A DNA stretch of 64,000 nucleotides from Sinonovacula constricta (lineage: Eukaryota > Mollusca > Bivalvia > Cardiida > Solecurtidae): positions 36,335,921 through 36,399,920 of the forward strand of contig CM017563.1 in the NCBI GenBank assembly GCA_007844125.1, in the 5' to 3' direction. The translations under genes and the position numbers were made by a program. Positions within the stretch are counted from its first letter, which is position 1; every line of letters starts with the position of its first letter. Below are positions 15,001 through 21,510 of the stretch, in pieces. The notes under the pieces were generated by a model. It worked only from the letters and a program-made list of their open reading frames with translations. It was not told the origin of the DNA and did not search any database.

Positions 15001-18000
15001 AGGTTTTTATGTGGGATGGTCTTCCAGCTGACCTGCAGCAGGTCAGTGATTCTACCCAGACATTTGTCTGGGGTCTTCCTTCTCCAAAATTACTTGACTT
15101 TACTATATTGATGTTATTTGGTTAATGTCATGTATTTAAAAAATAACAAAAAAAAAAAAGCAACAACGTACTTATAATTCCCAATTCTTTTTAGCATCTA
15201 AAATACTACACACAAATCCATGTGCGATCAACCAGGGGCAAGAACTCACGTGGAAGAAAGATTACAGGTATTGAGCCTTTGCCTGGAGAGGACAAGGTAA
15301 GTCCTTAGACCTTTGAAACTCAGTATCAAGACTGTCAGCTTGACAGCTCAATTCATCAAGTGTTAGGACCCCAAAGTCATATATACCCTCTAAATCGCTT
15401 TGTATTCTGAAACCAATGTTATATTTTAACAAAAATTCATAAAACTTATTACAAGACCTGTTGAGAAATAATATATATTTTGCACTTGGCCTGGAATTGT
15501 AGCTAAATGCCAATATATATTTTTTTAAATGGCAATGTTTCATTCCTGACTATTAAATATGTTAATTTTTGTTATAAGTTATAATTGTTCCTGTGAACAC
15601 TTTGATTTGTGATTTGAATTAGGAAAGAATAATAAATCAACCCTCAATAATTGGCTGATTTGTCAAGTATGTGTAAAATTTATTATCCTATATCCCTATG
15701 AACTGGTTTTAAGGGACAGTCATGGCAAAAGTTACCAACTCCTTAGACTCTAGACAGTGGGTTTGATGTCTGTTTGTGAAGAAAACTTCATTTTATGGAG
15801 TATTTAAGACAGCCTGTGATGTGCCTATGTTAAAGACATTTGTCTGCATTAGTTATAGCATCGTTCTTATGACTGATTGTGTGCATTTTAATTGACAATC
15901 TTTTTTTAAATTCTCTGCTATTTTTTCCTATGTTGCAGGTGTTGGTGACGTCTAATGATTCACGAGTTCGGTTGTATGATCTCCGAGATCTCACACTTAC
16001 CTGTAAATATAAGGGGCTTACTAACACAAGCAGTCAAATCAGAGCAACTTTCAGGTATGTTCTCGGGTAAAAAATTACCCTTTAAATTGTTTTATTCATC
16101 CAGGTGTATAACTGAGTACAGGTACATGTGACGATATTAAATATGCAAGTCTTTGAGTTTCCATCATAATACGTATGCTTTATTTATGTGGAAAGATAAA
16201 ACGCGTAATGATCATGGATAGGGGCAATAAAATTAAACATCAAATATTAGACAAAACATACTATTGTCCAAGTTTTTTCAACAGCAGAGGTCAAATAGAA
16301 CAGTGGTTGCTTGTAATTTTTATATTACTCGGAACTCATCAGGTAATTCTGTCCTCAGAACAATTATCCCTCTGATGTAATTGGTGCAATGATACTTACA
16401 GAAATCACGATCCTTTTGTTCATAGAAAGTCGGAAGAAGAATATGCCTAATTTTAGTTTACACAAAACAAACAATGGCATTGTTTGACAGTTGCGTGTCT
16501 TCAACATTGGGTAAATTAAAGTTGGATTATTTAATTTTGAAGCCGACACAAATTGAAATTTTACAGGCATCATACTGTAGTGAGCTGTCATCCGAGCTGC
16601 CATCTTTGTTTTGACGTCTGTCACAAAAGTAGTTCCATTAAGGGAGATGGCCAAGGTGTTCAAATTGACTTTGATATATGACCATCTACCTTTTAGTATA
16701 CCGGTTTATGATCAGAGCAATATTGTCATAGTATAAAGCTGATTTTGTTGTGAACAATGGCCTCCAGTATCCCCCAGTGGTACAGTGAGTAAAGTTGCAG
16801 TCATGTCCTCTTGGTTAAGTTTTTATTGCGGTGAGCTCTTACATCTGTGGAGGTATTCCATCTGCATCAGTGGATTTGCTTAGACATGTCTGGAGTTTTG
16901 GTCCACCCAAAAAGGCAGGATGATTGTGATAATAATTGTGTCACTGAAGTATTTAAAAAAAACGGTTCTTAATTATGTATCCTAAAATATATATTTCCAT
17001 AATCTCTTTTATTTTACCTTGATTTCATTTATTTTTAAATAATTGGAGTACCATTTATTTGAACCTTCTAAACACTTTACGTTTGGTTTTATTATGAATG
17101 TCAATTTGATAAAAAAATTGAAAATATCTTCTAAATTTCAGTCCCAAAGGCCGGTACGTCATAAGTGGATCTGAAGACCATTTTGTCTACATGTGGCGAA
17201 CACAGCACGAGTTTGACAAATTCTCTTCAGCACGCAGGGACAGAAATGATTACTATGAAGCTGTTAAAGGTGAGGACACATTTACCTAACCCCATATCAT
17301 CATATATAAGACAGCATTGGTTCTTCAGTTGAGTGTCAGACTAAGATCCAAACGGGGATCATTTCCTGTACCTAGGGTCGGTCATTCAATGTAGGTTACT
17401 TTCACAGCTTATAAAAGTATGTGACATAATAGCCATCATGTAACACCTTTGACTGCTTAGACTCTCACTACTTGGGATTTTTAACTGGCCGCAATAGCTC
17501 AAGTGGTAGAGCGTTGGCATGTGGATTGGAAGGCCACAGGTTCAAACCCTGGCCGGGTCAAACCAAAGACTCGGTGTCAGTATAATGGACCGGCTGGGTT
17601 CAGTCCCTGGGCACCTCATAAGTGCGCCTGTGCTATAAAGATAGAAATGTCGCTGCACAGTATCGGCAAAAATGCAAATCCCATCCCAAGTGTGTGAGAA
17701 ATATAATTATATTATATAAGCAACACATAGCTGTCAGGATGATGGTGGCTATTGTCAGCATATGAACCGAACTATTACCCAAGGCATGTATGATATTCAG
17801 AATGATATTCTAAATTACTATTGGGAAATGGTCTATGCCATGGTGATAGTCAATCAGATTTATATCAAGGTATTAAAATCATATTATATTAAATTTGAGT
17901 GTAAATATTGTTGTTAATTTTTTTTATTAAAAAAGAATTGCTATGATTGTGATTGATTATTATGGCAACTAAAAATCTAGAAATTATCTGCAGAAGAAAG

Positions 18001-18360
18001 TGATCATTGATAGTCTATCAATCTGAAGAAAAATTCCATATTTTTCATTATTTTTCTCTCTACACCCACAACTGGCCTCCCCACCAACTCCAATTCTCTA
18101 GTAAATGCAAATCCACAACAAATATGTAAGAAAACAAGTTCCGTTGCCTTTTTTAACATTTTTATTCACTTACATTTTCAGTGCATAATGCAGTCGCAAC
18201 ATCCGCAGTGTTTGCTCCCCATCCAAGTCACTTTATCAGTTCAGATGACTGTGGAGGGAAGAAACCCAAGGATTCCAAAGATATGGTACCAGACTGTGAT
18301 GCTGAGTTCTTTGTGAGCGCAGATTTTCTAGGATCTATAAAGGTTGTCCGTGCCAAATAA
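1..18360 (+). CDS. WDR44: WDR44-like Rab11-binding WD40 protein, C-terminal 13 exons (5' partial)
   Basis: Joining 2-68, 6841-6908, 7591-7671, 8037-8081, 9636-9726, 10006-10091, 11712-11816, 12928-13050, 13553-13741, 15195-15296, 15939-16054, 17142-17269 and 18182-18360 gives one uninterrupted frame of 459 residues plus stop; every intron is GT-AG. The protein is a WD40 propeller: [14 protein letters not shown] opens blade 1, followed by blades with [52 protein letters not shown] and [12 protein letters not shown]. These strings, the conserved insert SPAPSQES and the IHVRSTRG segment match vertebrate WDR44 as I know it. Family knowledge: WDR44 binds GTP-Rab11 on recycling endosomes and regulates exocytic and ciliogenesis trafficking; the FFAT and proline-rich regions and the Rab11-binding region lie N-terminal, mostly outside this window. 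Visible length fits the C-terminal half of the roughly 900-residue family. No frameshift or internal stop. Introns carry many sense-oriented SINEs. Orthology is by recognition, not by search. Confidence 0.93.
871..1000. repeat. GAT-rich imperfect trinucleotide tract
   Basis: Imperfect (GAT)n-like purine-rich sequence (GATGATAATGATAATG and variants, later GGTGGTGAGGATGAGG). A methionine-rich open frame across it is a by-product of the repeat. Confidence 0.7.
1486..1740. repeat. two-copy tandem duplication, period about 143 bp
   Basis: Two copies of a roughly 105-bp core starting at TGGTTTGCCAA (1501 and 1644). Both contain ATTGGCTGACCATG and CCCCAGGACATTCCAGAGGT, with several substitutions between copies. 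Both strands have overlapping short ORFs that look incidental. Confidence 0.75.
1835..2050 (-). mobile_element. SINE family B (tRNA-derived), antisense copy
   Basis: Read on the minus strand it has the B-family order: degraded tRNA-like head, CTTAACGTGGGAAGGTCTTC, CAGCTGACTTGCGGTGTGC, a TACCCAGA block, GGGGTCTTCCTCC, then the 3' domain GCTGGACATTGCTATAATGA. It is the only antisense SINE I find inside the WDR44 introns. Confidence 0.75.
2499..2777 (+). mobile_element. SINE family A (tRNA-derived), full-length copy
   Basis: It begins CCGGCCGCAATAGCTCAGGT; the tRNA-like head has an A box (TAGCTCAGGTGGTAGAGCG) and a B box (GGTTCAAACCC). A conserved body follows (TTGGTAGTAGTGGCTTCCCT, CTCGGGGCTAAGGGGACAGC, GGACCGGCCGGGTT), ending GCCGGCTAATCCCATCC. 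About 280 bp; a translated ORF across it has no meaning as a protein. Confidence 0.85.
3473..3493. repeat. short (AT)n microsatellite
   Basis: About 10 AT dinucleotides in the first visible WDR44 intron. Confidence 0.8.
3700..3860. mobile_element. diverged palindromic foldback element (family of 21088-21250)
   Basis: The centre reads CTGATTGGTT...TTTAAATT...TTTGACCAATCA, matching the centre of the element at 21.1 kb, with weakly complementary flanks. It is an old copy of the same foldback family. Confidence 0.45.
4050..4304. repeat. (GAT)n compound trinucleotide tract
   Basis: Interrupted GATGATGAT runs with GATTGATGCT and GATTGGTAATGATG interruptions, arranged as about three partially duplicated blocks. 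The histidine-rich minus-strand ORF (3953-4303) is a by-product. Confidence 0.85.
4915..5063. repeat. short imperfect tandem array (about 20-30 bp unit)
   Basis: About six copies of a unit built on ATGATAAATGGAAATTTTAT with variable spacing. Confidence 0.65.
6841..6908 (+). CDS. WDR44: WDR44 exon, linker before propeller
   Basis: Acceptor CTCATTTTAG precedes it and the donor is GTAAGA. It encodes [23 protein letters not shown], an acidic then basic linker. Phase 1 entry, phase 0 exit. Confidence 0.85.
7169..7352 (+). mobile_element. SINE family C (tRNA-related), 5' portion
   Basis: CTGACCTGGTAGCGCAATAG starts a tRNA-like head (GGTAGAGCATCGGC), followed by the family-C markers ACATACCAAAGTCATT, TATAGCTCCCTTGCTAAC and AAATATGAGGGT. 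The copy loses similarity before the 3' half seen at 23.3-23.6 kb. Confidence 0.7.
7591..7671 (+). CDS. WDR44: WDR44 exon, start of WD40 domain
   Basis: Acceptor CTCATCTCAG, donor GTAAGT, 81 bp, phase 0/0. It encodes [16 protein letters not shown] followed by [11 protein letters not shown]; the final GEHV begins the first WD repeat and is typical of WDR44. Confidence 0.92.
7790..7980 (+). mobile_element. SINE family B, diverged copy
   Basis: Contains GGGACTTAATAAGGGAAGGT, CTGACCTGCAGTGTGCTGG, TACCCAGACATTTGTCCTGG and AAAAAAGCTGGA, in B-family order; the tRNA-like head is degraded. Confidence 0.65.
8037..8081 (+). CDS. WDR44: WDR44 45-bp small exon, WD blade 1
   Basis: Acceptor TTTCCTGTTGCAG, donor GTAAGT; only 15 codons ([15 protein letters not shown]), phase 0/0. 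It supplies two strands of blade 1. Its amino acids are strongly family-like, so it is real despite its size and the SINE-rich introns on both sides. Confidence 0.92.
8130..8330 (+). mobile_element. SINE family C, partial diverged copy
   Basis: CCACAACATACAACAGTCAT, GCACTCAAGCAAATATAATA, GGCTCAGTGTCAGGATAATG and TGACTGGGTGTGGTATAATG match the middle and 3' part of family C. It lies just downstream of the 45-bp WDR44 exon. Confidence 0.6.
8855..9150 (+). mobile_element. SINE family B, copy with duplicated head
   Basis: The tRNA-like head appears twice (CCCATGGCATTGTGG at 8857 and AGTGTAGTGGTAGAGTCACC near 8927), each followed by CTGACTGCTTA. The B body then runs through TACCCAGACATGTGTCTGGG and AAAAGCTGGATGTTGCTATA to an A/C-rich tail. 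Either a partial duplication or two nested copies. Confidence 0.7.
9162..9434 (+). mobile_element. SINE family A, near full-length copy
   Basis: GGCCGCAATAGCTCAGGTGG head with A and B boxes (B box GTTCAAACCC), full conserved body, and an end at ATGACGGCAAATCCCATCCC. It sits between two B copies in the same intron. Confidence 0.85.
9445..9600 (+). mobile_element. SINE family B, 5'-truncated copy
   Basis: Starts within the B family at AATCCCATTTGGGGCAAAGG; retains GGACTTAATGTG, GGTCTTCCAGCAG and AAATGGCTGGACCATAATTG, then an A-rich tail ending about 35 bases before the WDR44 exon at 9636. Confidence 0.6.
9636..9726 (+). CDS. WDR44: WDR44 exon, end of WD blade 1
   Basis: Acceptor TTTGTTTCCAG, donor GTAAGT, 91 bp. 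It encodes [20 protein letters not shown] then [10 protein letters not shown]; the QDSVLRIW segment is the blade-1 WD motif. It exits in phase 1, completed by TG in the next exon. Confidence 0.92.
10006..10091 (+). CDS. WDR44: WDR44 exon, serine-rich loop between blades 1 and 2
   Basis: Acceptor TTATTTCCAG, donor GTAAGT, 86 bp. It encodes [20 protein letters not shown] then ETSATVDLG. The loop is Ser/Thr-rich with an S-P site; the vertebrate protein has a similar SPSPSQESL loop at this place, so it is probably a conserved phosphorylatable insert (inference). Confidence 0.88.
10960..11165 (+). mobile_element. SINE family B, diverged copy
   Basis: CAACGTGTAACTCATCAGCC, TTGAGTCCGG, TACCCAGACATCAGTCTGAG and TTAGCTGGATGTTGCCAGTA in B-family order. 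Confidence 0.6.
11368..11605 (+). mobile_element. SINE family B, well-preserved copy
   Basis: GCGGGGTGCCCGTGGCATAG starts a tRNA-like head with A-box-like TAGTGGTAGAGTC and B-box-like GGTTCGAGTCC and a long insert between them, so a class II (long variable arm) tRNA ancestor is plausible. The body includes AAGGACTTAATGTGATAAGG, TACCCAGACATGTGTCCGGG and CACCAAAAAGCTGGAC, followed by an A-rich tail. Confidence 0.75.
11712..11816 (+). CDS. WDR44: WDR44 exon, WD blade 2 start
   Basis: Acceptor ACAATTTCAG, donor GTTAGC (a weaker +3/+4), 105 bp, phase 0/0. It encodes an acidic/lysine stretch [10 protein letters not shown], then [18 protein letters not shown], with the GH dipeptide that opens blade 2. 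Confidence 0.92.
12075..12290 (+). mobile_element. SINE family B, diverged copy, first of a tandem pair
   Basis: GTTGTTGACTTGTAACTTCT, GGGTTCGAGTACC, GCCTTCCAGCTAACTTGCAG and GGTGGACATTGCCAATATGA in B-family order, ending in ACAAAAACC immediately before the next copy. Confidence 0.6.
12291..12510 (+). mobile_element. SINE family B, second of a tandem pair
   Basis: CCATGCTGCGTAGTGGAAGA, TCGCCGACTTGTAACTTCTC, TGTGAGAAGGTCTTTCAGCT and CCCCAGACATTGGTTTTGGG, directly abutting the previous copy. Confidence 0.65.
12928..13050 (+). CDS. WDR44: WDR44 exon, blade 2 end and blade 3 start
   Basis: Acceptor TTTTTTTTCAG, donor GTAAAT, 123 bp, phase 0/0. It encodes [20 protein letters not shown] followed by [21 protein letters not shown], nearly identical to the family signature. 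Confidence 0.94.
13190..13330 (+). mobile_element. SINE family B, 3' fragment
   Basis: GTAGTACACCAGTGGTTCCT, CTACCTAGGCATCAGTG, TTTTCCTTCACCAAACATTG and CTATAACCTTAATTGTGTCA, then an A-rich tail; the head is missing. Confidence 0.55.
13553..13741 (+). CDS. WDR44: WDR44 exon, blades 3-4
   Basis: Acceptor CCATTTCTAG, donor GTAAGG, 189 bp, phase 0/0; the longest internal exon. It encodes the [20 protein letters not shown] blade end, then KVSLWNEV and the next blade through [13 protein letters not shown]. Confidence 0.94.
13864..13930. repeat. two-copy short tandem repeat (about 38 bp)
   Basis: GTAGATACATATCAGCC(A/C)CCTGACC(G/A)GGTT occurs twice in succession. Confidence 0.7.
14920..15115 (+). 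mobile_element. SINE family B copy
   Basis: AGTAAAGTCGCAGACTTGTA, CTGACTGCTTACCCTTTCAC, GCGTGGGTTTGAAGCC, GGTCTTCCAGCTGACCTGCA and TACCCAGACATTTGTCTGGG. It lies about 80 bases before a WDR44 exon. Confidence 0.7.
15195..15296 (+). CDS. WDR44: WDR44 exon, blade 4-5 connector
   Basis: Acceptor TTCTTTTTAG, donor GTAAGT, 102 bp, phase 0/0. It encodes [20 protein letters not shown] then [14 protein letters not shown]. The basic [12 protein letters not shown] loop is characteristic of WDR44. Confidence 0.93.
15700..15900 (+). mobile_element. SINE family B, highly diverged copy
   Basis: ACAGTCATGGCAAAAGTTAC, CTCCTTAGACTC, GTGGGTTTGATG, GACAGCCTGTGATGTGCCTA and AAGACATTTGTCTGC follow the B order with many changes. 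Confidence 0.45.
15939..16054 (+). CDS. WDR44: WDR44 exon, blade 5
   Basis: Acceptor CCTATGTTGCAG, donor GTATGT, 116 bp, exits in phase 2 (AG|T = Ser). It encodes [20 protein letters not shown], then [18 protein letters not shown]. Confidence 0.93.
16765..16965 (+). mobile_element. SINE family B, diverged copy
   Basis: CCAGTGGTACAGTGAGTAAA, TTAGACATGTCTGGAGTTTT, CCACCCAAAAAGGCAGGATG and ATAATTGTGTCACTGAAGTA, then an A-rich tail. Confidence 0.5.
17142..17269 (+). CDS. WDR44: WDR44 exon, blade 6
   Basis: Acceptor CTAAATTTCAG, donor GTGAGG, 128 bp. It encodes [20 protein letters not shown], then [22 protein letters not shown]. It exits in phase 1 into VHNA of the last exon. Confidence 0.93.
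17420..17486 (+). mobile_element. SINE family B head fragment cut off by a SINE-A
   Basis: ATGTAACACCTTTGACTGCT, TAGACTCTCACTACTTGGG is a B head that stops where the family-A copy begins at 17487, suggesting the A element inserted into or beside an older B element. Confidence 0.45.
17487..17690 (+). mobile_element. SINE family A copy with internal deletion
   Basis: Full tRNA-like head (AATAGCTCAAGTGGTAGAGC; GGTTCAAACCC). The sequence then jumps from AAACCAAAGAC directly to TCGGTGTCAGTATAATGG near 17570, lacking about 75 bases of body present in other copies. It ends GCAAATCCCATCCC. Confidence 0.8.
18182..18360 (+). CDS. WDR44: WDR44 terminal exon, last blade and stop
   Basis: Acceptor TACATTTTCAG, 179 bp. 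It encodes [20 protein letters not shown], an insert with charged residues ([16 protein letters not shown]), then the closing strand [19 protein letters not shown] and TAA at 18358-18360. The short insert replaces a longer low-complexity insert in the vertebrate protein as I recall it. Confidence 0.93.
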
Positions 18361-18400
18361 AACTGGTGTAGAATATATCCTACAATTTTTGGTGGAGTCA

Positions 18401-18420
18401 AATAAAGAACAATTAATAAA
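18401..18420 (+). terminator. candidate WDR44 polyadenylation signals
   Basis: Two AATAAA hexamers, at 18401-18406 and 18415-18420, lie 41 and 55 bases after the WDR44 stop codon. They are canonical and well placed for a very short 3' UTR. In sequence this AT-rich, more distal sites cannot be excluded, so the actual cleavage position is unproven. Confidence 0.5.
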
Positions 18421-18690
18421 TATTTTGTGAGATGTAACAAAGTAAAATAACTGTTCATGTGATCTGAGGTTTCCTAGTATATGTCACCATCATGCAAGAT
18501 AAGTTAATTTTCATTTGTTAGCTTAAACTATGTAAGATTTATAATGCATTTAGCTTTTCTAATAGATACAATTAAAATCAATGTATTACCTTCTGTTAAC
18601 TAGGATTGTTATGATAAAAAGCTTTTGAGAGTGAAAGAAGTTGATTAAAATTATTGCAACTTACATACCAGGGTAAAACACTGGCATTTA

Positions 18691-18930
18691 GGTTCTGTAT
18701 TCACCAACCATTCTTAAGCCTAAGTCATGACTTAAGCCCGTGTCACAATTTTCACACCAATAATAATAAGCTTATGTATGAAGTTTCAATGTGTTTTAAG
18801 CTGAAAGTAGCAAAGTTAAAGTGTCATGCAAAAATACAGACATGTAGCTAAATACATTATGAAGATATTGTGGATTGAAATCCATGACTTGACTAATTCT
18901 TACTTAAGAATGGTTGGTGAATACGGGCCT
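18691..18930. mobile_element. MITE-like element with terminal inverted repeats
   Basis: The left end ATTCACCAACCATTCTTAAG (18699-18718) is perfectly inverted at 18903-18922, and similarity extends outward (GGTTCTGT versus AGGCCCGT). About 240 bp, AT-rich and non-coding inside, just downstream of WDR44. The superfamily cannot be assigned from the ends alone. Confidence 0.75.
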
Positions 18931-20560
18931 AGATCTTCCTTAGAGTAGAACCTTATGTTAAAAACCTTCAAAGCCTCAAATATGTGACTAACAATATGTA
19001 CTTAGTTTTTTGTGTTACACTTATTGGTTGTTTTTTGTGTGCAAAATTGCACAAAATGGCCATTATTTATTTAATGTGGTGTATTATTCGTCTCAATTAT
19101 TCACTTTGTCTTGATATAATTCTAATACGAAAACATAAATGAAGATTTCTGTTTTCACGTGATTTATTTAAACTTTAAACCCCAGGAATTTCTATGACTT
19201 AGTATGTAAAATGAGATCTTTTAACGCTTTAAAGTCAACATAAGTACTTCCTTTGAGTTTAACTTTTAATATAATGATCAACTTAAAAAATGTGTTGAGT
19301 TGCATTGTAAGGATTCTAGCCCCAAAGACTGATACTTTTGTTTATAATCCATGCTGAATTCAGTAGTAATTCACGAAAATTTCATGTTTTTGTTACATTT
19401 CAATACATTTACCTAAGCCTGATCAATTCTTAAATAGCAAGCTAAAAGAATTAGGAAGCATCCATTTTAAAGTAGATATCAATCAAGCAAACAATCTCTT
19501 GCATATTCTTGACATTATATTGATGGGTTAATATTTATAAACTGATTACTCCAAATGCTTTAGCTATATGCAAAGGATTGCCTGACAAGAATGTTCAATC
19601 AAAGTTATTTATTTTTAGATGTTGTGTTATTATTTCTGCAGGATGAAATTTTTTCCCCCTGCAGGATGGTGAAGTAATATGTCAAATATGTGTCCCGGTT
19701 ATGATCATTTTACATTTTCACTGCCAACCAAAGTACAAAATATCTCTAGAGAGTTCTCACATTGTCACAGATATTAATTAACTACCAGTAATTCACATAC
19801 AATTGTTTATCTCTCTCTCCAGAGTATTATAAAGCCAACAGAAAATGGCGTTCCATTAATTTGCTTTCACAGGAACTTACATTCATAAAGCTTGAATGTT
19901 CTCTTTAAAAAGGTGATTGTTTATTGGAGGTGGTATCAAAAAGCTTGAGCTTGAAGCAAACTGGGGAATAAAAAGTACAGTTCATATATTGTAGTAGTCA
20001 TTCTTTTTACTAAGAAAACACCTCTAATATTAAAAAAAGAACTGAAGAAATTGTTAAATGATCTCTTTAAAAAGGTGGTTGTTTATTAGAGGTGGTATTA
20101 CAATGTGTTATTTTTGATATTGTTTTAATACTAACATTGATGAATGATGACAAATGAATTTCTGTGTTTACTTAAATTAAAATGATTATTGAGTTAATTG
20201 TATTTTTTGTTTATATAAATAAAAAAAAGGAAAAAAATACCATTAATGATTTTTATTTTGTGTTTATAAAAGCTAAAGTTAGTGTTCTATAAAACAAATG
20301 GTATCATGCATAAGTTTTCTTTTTCTGATTTTACTTTTTACACATTTTACAAAGTTTATCAAATGCATGAAACAATTCTTTCATATTAATGACTTTTGTT
20401 TAAGCCCCAATATATCCTATTTTCAGTGATATATGTTTGCGTTAAATGTAATTTTTTTTATAAACACCTCCTGTTGTATTTTACTGCCTGTAAACACTGT
20501 TTGACATGAACATATATCAGTTGACTTAATAATATTGGTGTAAAACTTTTGTCTACATTA
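18931..20560. other. intergenic, no gene seen
   Basis: AT-rich sequence with no exon-like ORF. A 40-bp motif (CTCTTTAAAAAGGTGATTGT...GAGGTGGTAT) occurs twice as direct repeats at about 19899-19940 and 20060-20100. Confidence 0.6.
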
Positions 20561-20564
20561 AAAC

Positions 20565-20815
20565 TTGGGCACCTGTTGTGTAGTGCTAGAGTCTCCAATT
20601 TGTAACTCCTCTGACGGCTAGGCCTCCCACAGCATGGGTTCGAGTCTCGTTTGGGGCGAAGGACTTAATGTGGGAAGGTCTTCCAGCTGACCTGCAGTGC
20701 ACCATTGGTTCTAGTCAGACATTTGTATGGGGTCTTCCTCCACCAAAACAGCTGGACATTGCTATGATGATCATAATTGGTCGCTGAGTTGTTTCTCAAA
20801 AACAAAAAAAAACAT
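20565..20815 (+). mobile_element. SINE family B, well-preserved copy
   Basis: CCTGTTGTGTAGTGCTAGAG, TCCTCTGACGGCTAGGCCTC, GGGTTCGAGTC, AAGGACTTAATGTGGGAAGG, TTCTAGTCAGACATTTG, CAGCTGGACATTGCTATGAT and CATAATTGGTCGCTGAGTTG, then an A-rich tail. Confidence 0.75.
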
Positions 20816-21087
20816 TGACAGTAAAAAGTTTTAAAATGAATCAAAATGCTGTTTCTAATCTTGTTGCAGGATTTCAAAGTTTACTTTACTTTTAAGATAA
20901 AAAACAGTAAATATAAAAGCTTAATGATTCAGAAAAGTTGAGAAAACTTAAGACCATGTCCAGAATGCAGTTTCCTCATCCGACACTTACACACAGTGGG
21001 CCCAGTACAGTTTTTAAGTTGAACTACAAGCATTTCATAATTTGTCTCAACTCAAGTAGTACTATAGATACAGAAGGTTGCAAGTTT

Positions 21088-21250
21088 CATAATAAGGGTC
21101 CAAGGTTATAAAACTTAGAAATCAAATCTGAGATTGGCTCTCAGGCATCTGATTGGTTGTAATTTAAATTAGCTCAAAATCTGACCAATCAGATGCTTGA
21201 GATTGATCTCGGACTCCGCCTCGGATTTTTTTTATATCCTTGAACCCTGG
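21088..21250. mobile_element. palindromic foldback MITE-like element
   Basis: The two halves are near inverse complements: GGCATCTGATTGGTT (about 21143) pairs with ACCAATCAGATGCTTGAGAT (about 21184), and outer arms TTATAAAAC/GAAATCAAATCTGAGATTGG pair with ATCTCGGACTCC/ATTTTTTTTATATCC. About 165 bp. Confidence 0.65.
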
Positions 21251-21339
21251 TCAAGACAGGCCTGAGTCATAAACAATGGATGTGATATATCTCTATCACT
21301 TATGCTTGAGCAAATAATTACATGGTTAAATGGTTTATT

Positions 21340-21510
21340 CAATGGCTGGTCAGCCTAGTATCAAGATAATGCAGTTAGGTTTGAAATCATGGCATGTGTT
21401 CACTGCCAGCTACTGCATTAAGGGCAGTGCTATATCTGCCTAAAGTTAACACAGTGACTGGATAACTGAATCATTGTGGATGTTAAACCCAACAAACATT
21501 TTTATAAGCA
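21340..21510 (+). mobile_element. SINE family C, diverged 3' portion
   Basis: ATGGCATGTGTTCACTGCCA, AAGGGCAGTGCTATATCTGC, GTGACTGGATAACTGAAT and GATGTTAAACCCAACAAACA follow the 3' half of family C as seen at 23.5 kb. Confidence 0.55.
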
